Shown here in pieces: positions 62,260 through 64,000 of a DNA stretch of 64,000 nucleotides; positions within the stretch are counted from its first letter, which is position 1, and the number at the start of each line of letters is the position of its first letter. This DNA is from an uncultured Aquimarina sp. GTDB taxonomy: Bacteria > Bacteroidota > Bacteroidia > Flavobacteriales > Flavobacteriaceae. The stretch covers positions 18,936-82,935 of the forward strand of contig CANMKX010000020.1 of the NCBI GenBank assembly GCA_947498595.1. The letters run 5' to 3'. A program made the translations under genes and the position numbers. The notes under the pieces are model-generated. The model searched no databases and was not told where the DNA came from. It worked only from the letters and a program-made list of their open reading frames with translations.

Positions 62260-63414
62260 ATGCTTTTTTCAGAAATTTTAGGATTACCTCATATTAAAAA
62301 ACATCTCACTCAAAGTGTAGATGGTAAACGTATAGCGCACGCTCAACTATTATCAGGAGCAAGTGGTAGTGGTATTTTACCAATGGCTATTGCTTATGCA
62401 CAATATATTTTATGCAACAATAATCATGGAGAAAACTCTAATGGTAATCAGGCTTGTAATCTCAAATTTGATCATTTATCACATCCCGACTTACATTTTG
62501 CTTACCCAGTTGCAACAAATGATAAAATAAAAAGACATCCTATATCAGATCATTTTGCTCAAGAATGGAGATCTTTTGTTCAAAAAACTCCTTATGGAAC
62601 TATTTTTGATTGGTATCAAAGTATTGGTATTGAAAATAAACAAGGTCAAATTGGAGTTGATGAAGCTTTAGAAATCGTAAAAAAACTTTCGCTTAAAAGC
62701 TACGAAGGAGGATATAAAATTATGATGATATGGATGGCAGATAAAATGAATGTTGCTGCTGCCAATAAACTTTTAAAACTAATCGAAGAGCCTCCTGAAA
62801 AAACTATTTTTCTTCTTATTGCAGAAGATGAAAAGCAGTTATTACAAACTATACGTTCTAGATGTCAAATTTTACATTTTCCTCCTCTTGGAGAACAAGT
62901 AATTAAAGATGCTCTAGTGGCTAAAGAAAATATTTCTGATACTCAGGCTACAAAAATAGCGCATCAATCAAATGGAGATTATAATAAAGCTCTCAGCATA
63001 CTACATAACGATGGTAGTGATTTACAATTTGAAGAATGGTTTATTCAATGGATTCGAACGGCTTTTAGGGCAAAAGGAAATAAATCTGCTGTAAATGATT
63101 TAATAGCTTGGAGTGAAAATATAGCTGGAGCAGGTAGGGAAACACAAAAAAAGTTTTTAAAATATTGTTTGGATTTTTTCAGACAAGCAATGCTCTTAAA
63201 TTATGGAGCAAAAGATTTAGTTTTTTTAGAACCAAAAACAAGCGGTTTCAAATTAGAAAAATTTGCTCCTTTTGTACATGGAGGAAATATTATGGATATT
63301 AATAAAGAACTACAAGATGCTACATATCATATAGAACGTAATGGAAATGCTAAAATCATTCTTACTGATCTTTCTATTAAATTAACAAGGCTTTTACATA
63401 AAAAACAATCCTAA
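62260..63414 (+). CDS. holB: DNA polymerase III subunit delta prime
   Basis: 384 residues. It begins MLFSEILGLPHIKKHLTQSV and has a degenerate P-loop LLSGASGSGIL without the Walker Lys, as expected for the non-hydrolysing clamp-loader subunit. Then VDEALEIVKKLSLKSYEGGYK, a Walker-B-like MMIWMADKMN and sensor-type NKLLKLIEEPPEKTIFLLIAE, TIRSRCQI. The zinc-binding Cys set is reduced to two (ILC, ACNLK). It loads the beta clamp with the gamma/tau and delta subunits. A DoxX-like gene follows after 14 bases. Confidence 0.93.
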   Translation: MLFSEILGLPHIKKHLTQSVDGKRIAHAQLLSGASGSGILPMAIAYAQYILCNNNHGENSNGNQACNLKFDHLSHPDLHFAYPVATNDKIKRHPISDHFAQEWRSFVQKTPYGTIFDWYQSIGIENKQGQIGVDEALEIVKKLSLKSYEGGYKIMMIWMADKMNVAAANKLLKLIEEPPEKTIFLLIAEDEKQLLQTIRSRCQILHFPPLGEQVIKDALVAKENISDTQATKIAHQSNGDYNKALSILHNDGSDLQFEEWFIQWIRTAFRAKGNKSAVNDLIAWSENIAGAGRETQKKFLKYCLDFFRQAMLLNYGAKDLVFLEPKTSGFKLEKFAPFVHGGNIMDINKELQDATYHIERNGNAKIILTDLSIKLTRLLHKKQS

Positions 63415-63428
63415 AAAATAATATCATT

Positions 63429-63830
63429 ATGGATCATTTTATGACTTACATAGTCACAATAACAATTTTATTATTCTTTTTCATTACCTATTTTCAATCA
63501 GCTATTGATAAAATTACTGATTGGAAAGGTAACGTAGTTTGGCTTAAAGAGCATTTTGCAAAAACATTTTTAAGAAACATGATTCCCTTAGCTCTAGGAA
63601 TAGTATTATTTATTGAGTTTATCACTGTTATTATCTGTTGTATTGGTCTTTATGATTTAATAATAAATAATCAAAGTGGTTTTGCTACTTATGGGTTATT
63701 CTTTTCTTGTTTGACTTTACTTTTATTACTTTTTGGGCAACGTCTAGCAAAAGATTACCAAGGAGCTTTAACTATCACTTGCTATTTTATAGTATCAATT
63801 TTTGGATTATATGTAATCACTACTACGTAA
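63429..63830 (+). CDS. DoxX-like membrane protein
   Basis: 133 residues with four hydrophobic helices (about 5-24, 48-72, 82-104, 112-130). The pattern near the N terminus (TYFQSAIDKITDWKGNVVWLKEHFAKTFL in two parts) resembles DoxX/DoxD-related proteins. Members take part in redox or small-molecule chemistry at the membrane, but the exact role is unknown. It is cotranscribed with holB and ends at a strong terminator. Confidence 0.8.
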   Translation: MDHFMTYIVTITILLFFFITYFQSAIDKITDWKGNVVWLKEHFAKTFLRNMIPLALGIVLFIEFITVIICCIGLYDLIINNQSGFATYGLFFSCLTLLLLLFGQRLAKDYQGALTITCYFIVSIFGLYVITTT

Positions 63831-63843
63831 GTAAATCTTTTAT

Positions 63844-63889
63844 AACAAACAATAAGGCTTATGATTGATCATAAGCCTTATTGTTTGTT
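63844..63889. terminator. Bidirectional terminator with 22-bp arms
   Basis: AACAAACAATAAGGCTTATG... at 63844-63865 pairs perfectly with 63868-63889 around two bases, between the DoxX-like gene and a convergent minus-strand gene. Confidence 0.9.
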
Positions 63890-63925
63890 GTACTATTATA
63901 TGTTTTAGTTTTATACGTTATTGTA

Positions 63926-64000
63926 TTAATACGTACATCCACATTTACTCTTTATACACGCAAAGTCAATTCCTAAAGTAATCATATGTGATCCTGCTGT
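63926..64000 (-). CDS. 3' end of an unknown gene (partial)
   Basis: The minus-strand frame is open from the window edge to TAA at 63926-63928 and gives 24 residues ending TLGIDFACIKSKCGCTY. It lies 36 bases past the terminator on its 3' side, as a convergent gene should. The three cysteines near the C terminus are the only notable feature. No family can be named from so short a piece. Confidence 0.45.
   Translation of the reverse strand, partial: TAGSHMITLGIDFACIKSKCGCTY

Overview
The window comes from an AT-rich member of the Flavobacteriia (Bacteroidota), most likely a marine flavobacterium; the genus cannot be fixed from this sequence. The evidence is a set of upstream elements matching the Bacteroidota -7 consensus TAnnTTTG, the gliding/type IX secretion lipoprotein SprE/PorW, many lipoproteins and DUF families found mainly in this group (DUF4292, DUF4837, DUF5687, DUF4254), a HU-SPOR membrane protein, and an ATP synthase operon without the beta and epsilon genes.

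Layout. 1-762 holds the 3' end of the HU-SPOR gene, followed by an acyl-CoA thioesterase. 1478-8405 (minus) is a cell-envelope and housekeeping operon: EnvC-like protein, DUF4292 lipoprotein, TPR protein, sugar nucleotidyltransferase, dUTPase, polysaccharide flippase and an unknown lipoprotein. A tRNA-Asp with its own promoter and terminator sits at 8674-8747. It is followed by about 650 bp without a convincing gene, which contains a decayed coding remnant, and then an isolated Ig-like lipoprotein (9437-10180). 10368-16182 (minus) is the ATP synthase set (Z, a DUF6168-type protein, a, c, b, delta, alpha, gamma), with stem-loops at three gene junctions. It is preceded by bactofilin, SprE and a DUF5687/ATPase ABC exporter. 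21866-26161 holds a ferredoxin-type reductase, a GT9/DUF4254 pair and two small membrane-protein families. purD follows.

27573-51286 is a large minus-strand surface-polysaccharide locus. It has two alternative chain initiators (a WbaP/WcaJ-type PHPT and a WecA-type PNPT). Its nucleotide-sugar pathways predict UDP-GlcA (Ugd), UDP-xylose (UXS), UDP-L-FucNAc (FnlA, a separate cupin, FnlB, FnlC), UDP-GalNAcA (WbpP plus WbpO/TviB type) and dTDP-L-rhamnose (RfbABCD). It also has three GT4 glycosyltransferases, an acyltransferase, a Wzx flippase, two candidate polymerase/ligase proteins and two tandem Wzz-like chain-length proteins. The predicted product is an acidic, amino-sugar-rich Wzx/Wzy-type polymer. 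Immediately upstream and in the same direction lie a DUF6909-type nucleoside-phosphorylase-like protein, a GH3-family enzyme and an M23 peptidase. No OPX export protein or Wzc kinase is present in the window.

55583-64000 holds tatA, tex, a DUF4837 lipoprotein, an MltD-like transglycosylase with LysM domains, pgk, holB, a DoxX-like protein and the 3' end of one further minus-strand gene. Convergent and operon-ending boundaries are marked by strong hairpin terminators. No CRISPR array, insertion sequence, prophage or rRNA was found. The most notable items are the split CapF-type enzyme, the paired initiators and paired chain-length regulators in the polysaccharide locus, a perfect 12-bp stem-loop inside a polymerase gene, the intercistronic hairpins of the atp operon, and a 37-bp dyad in a divergent promoter region.
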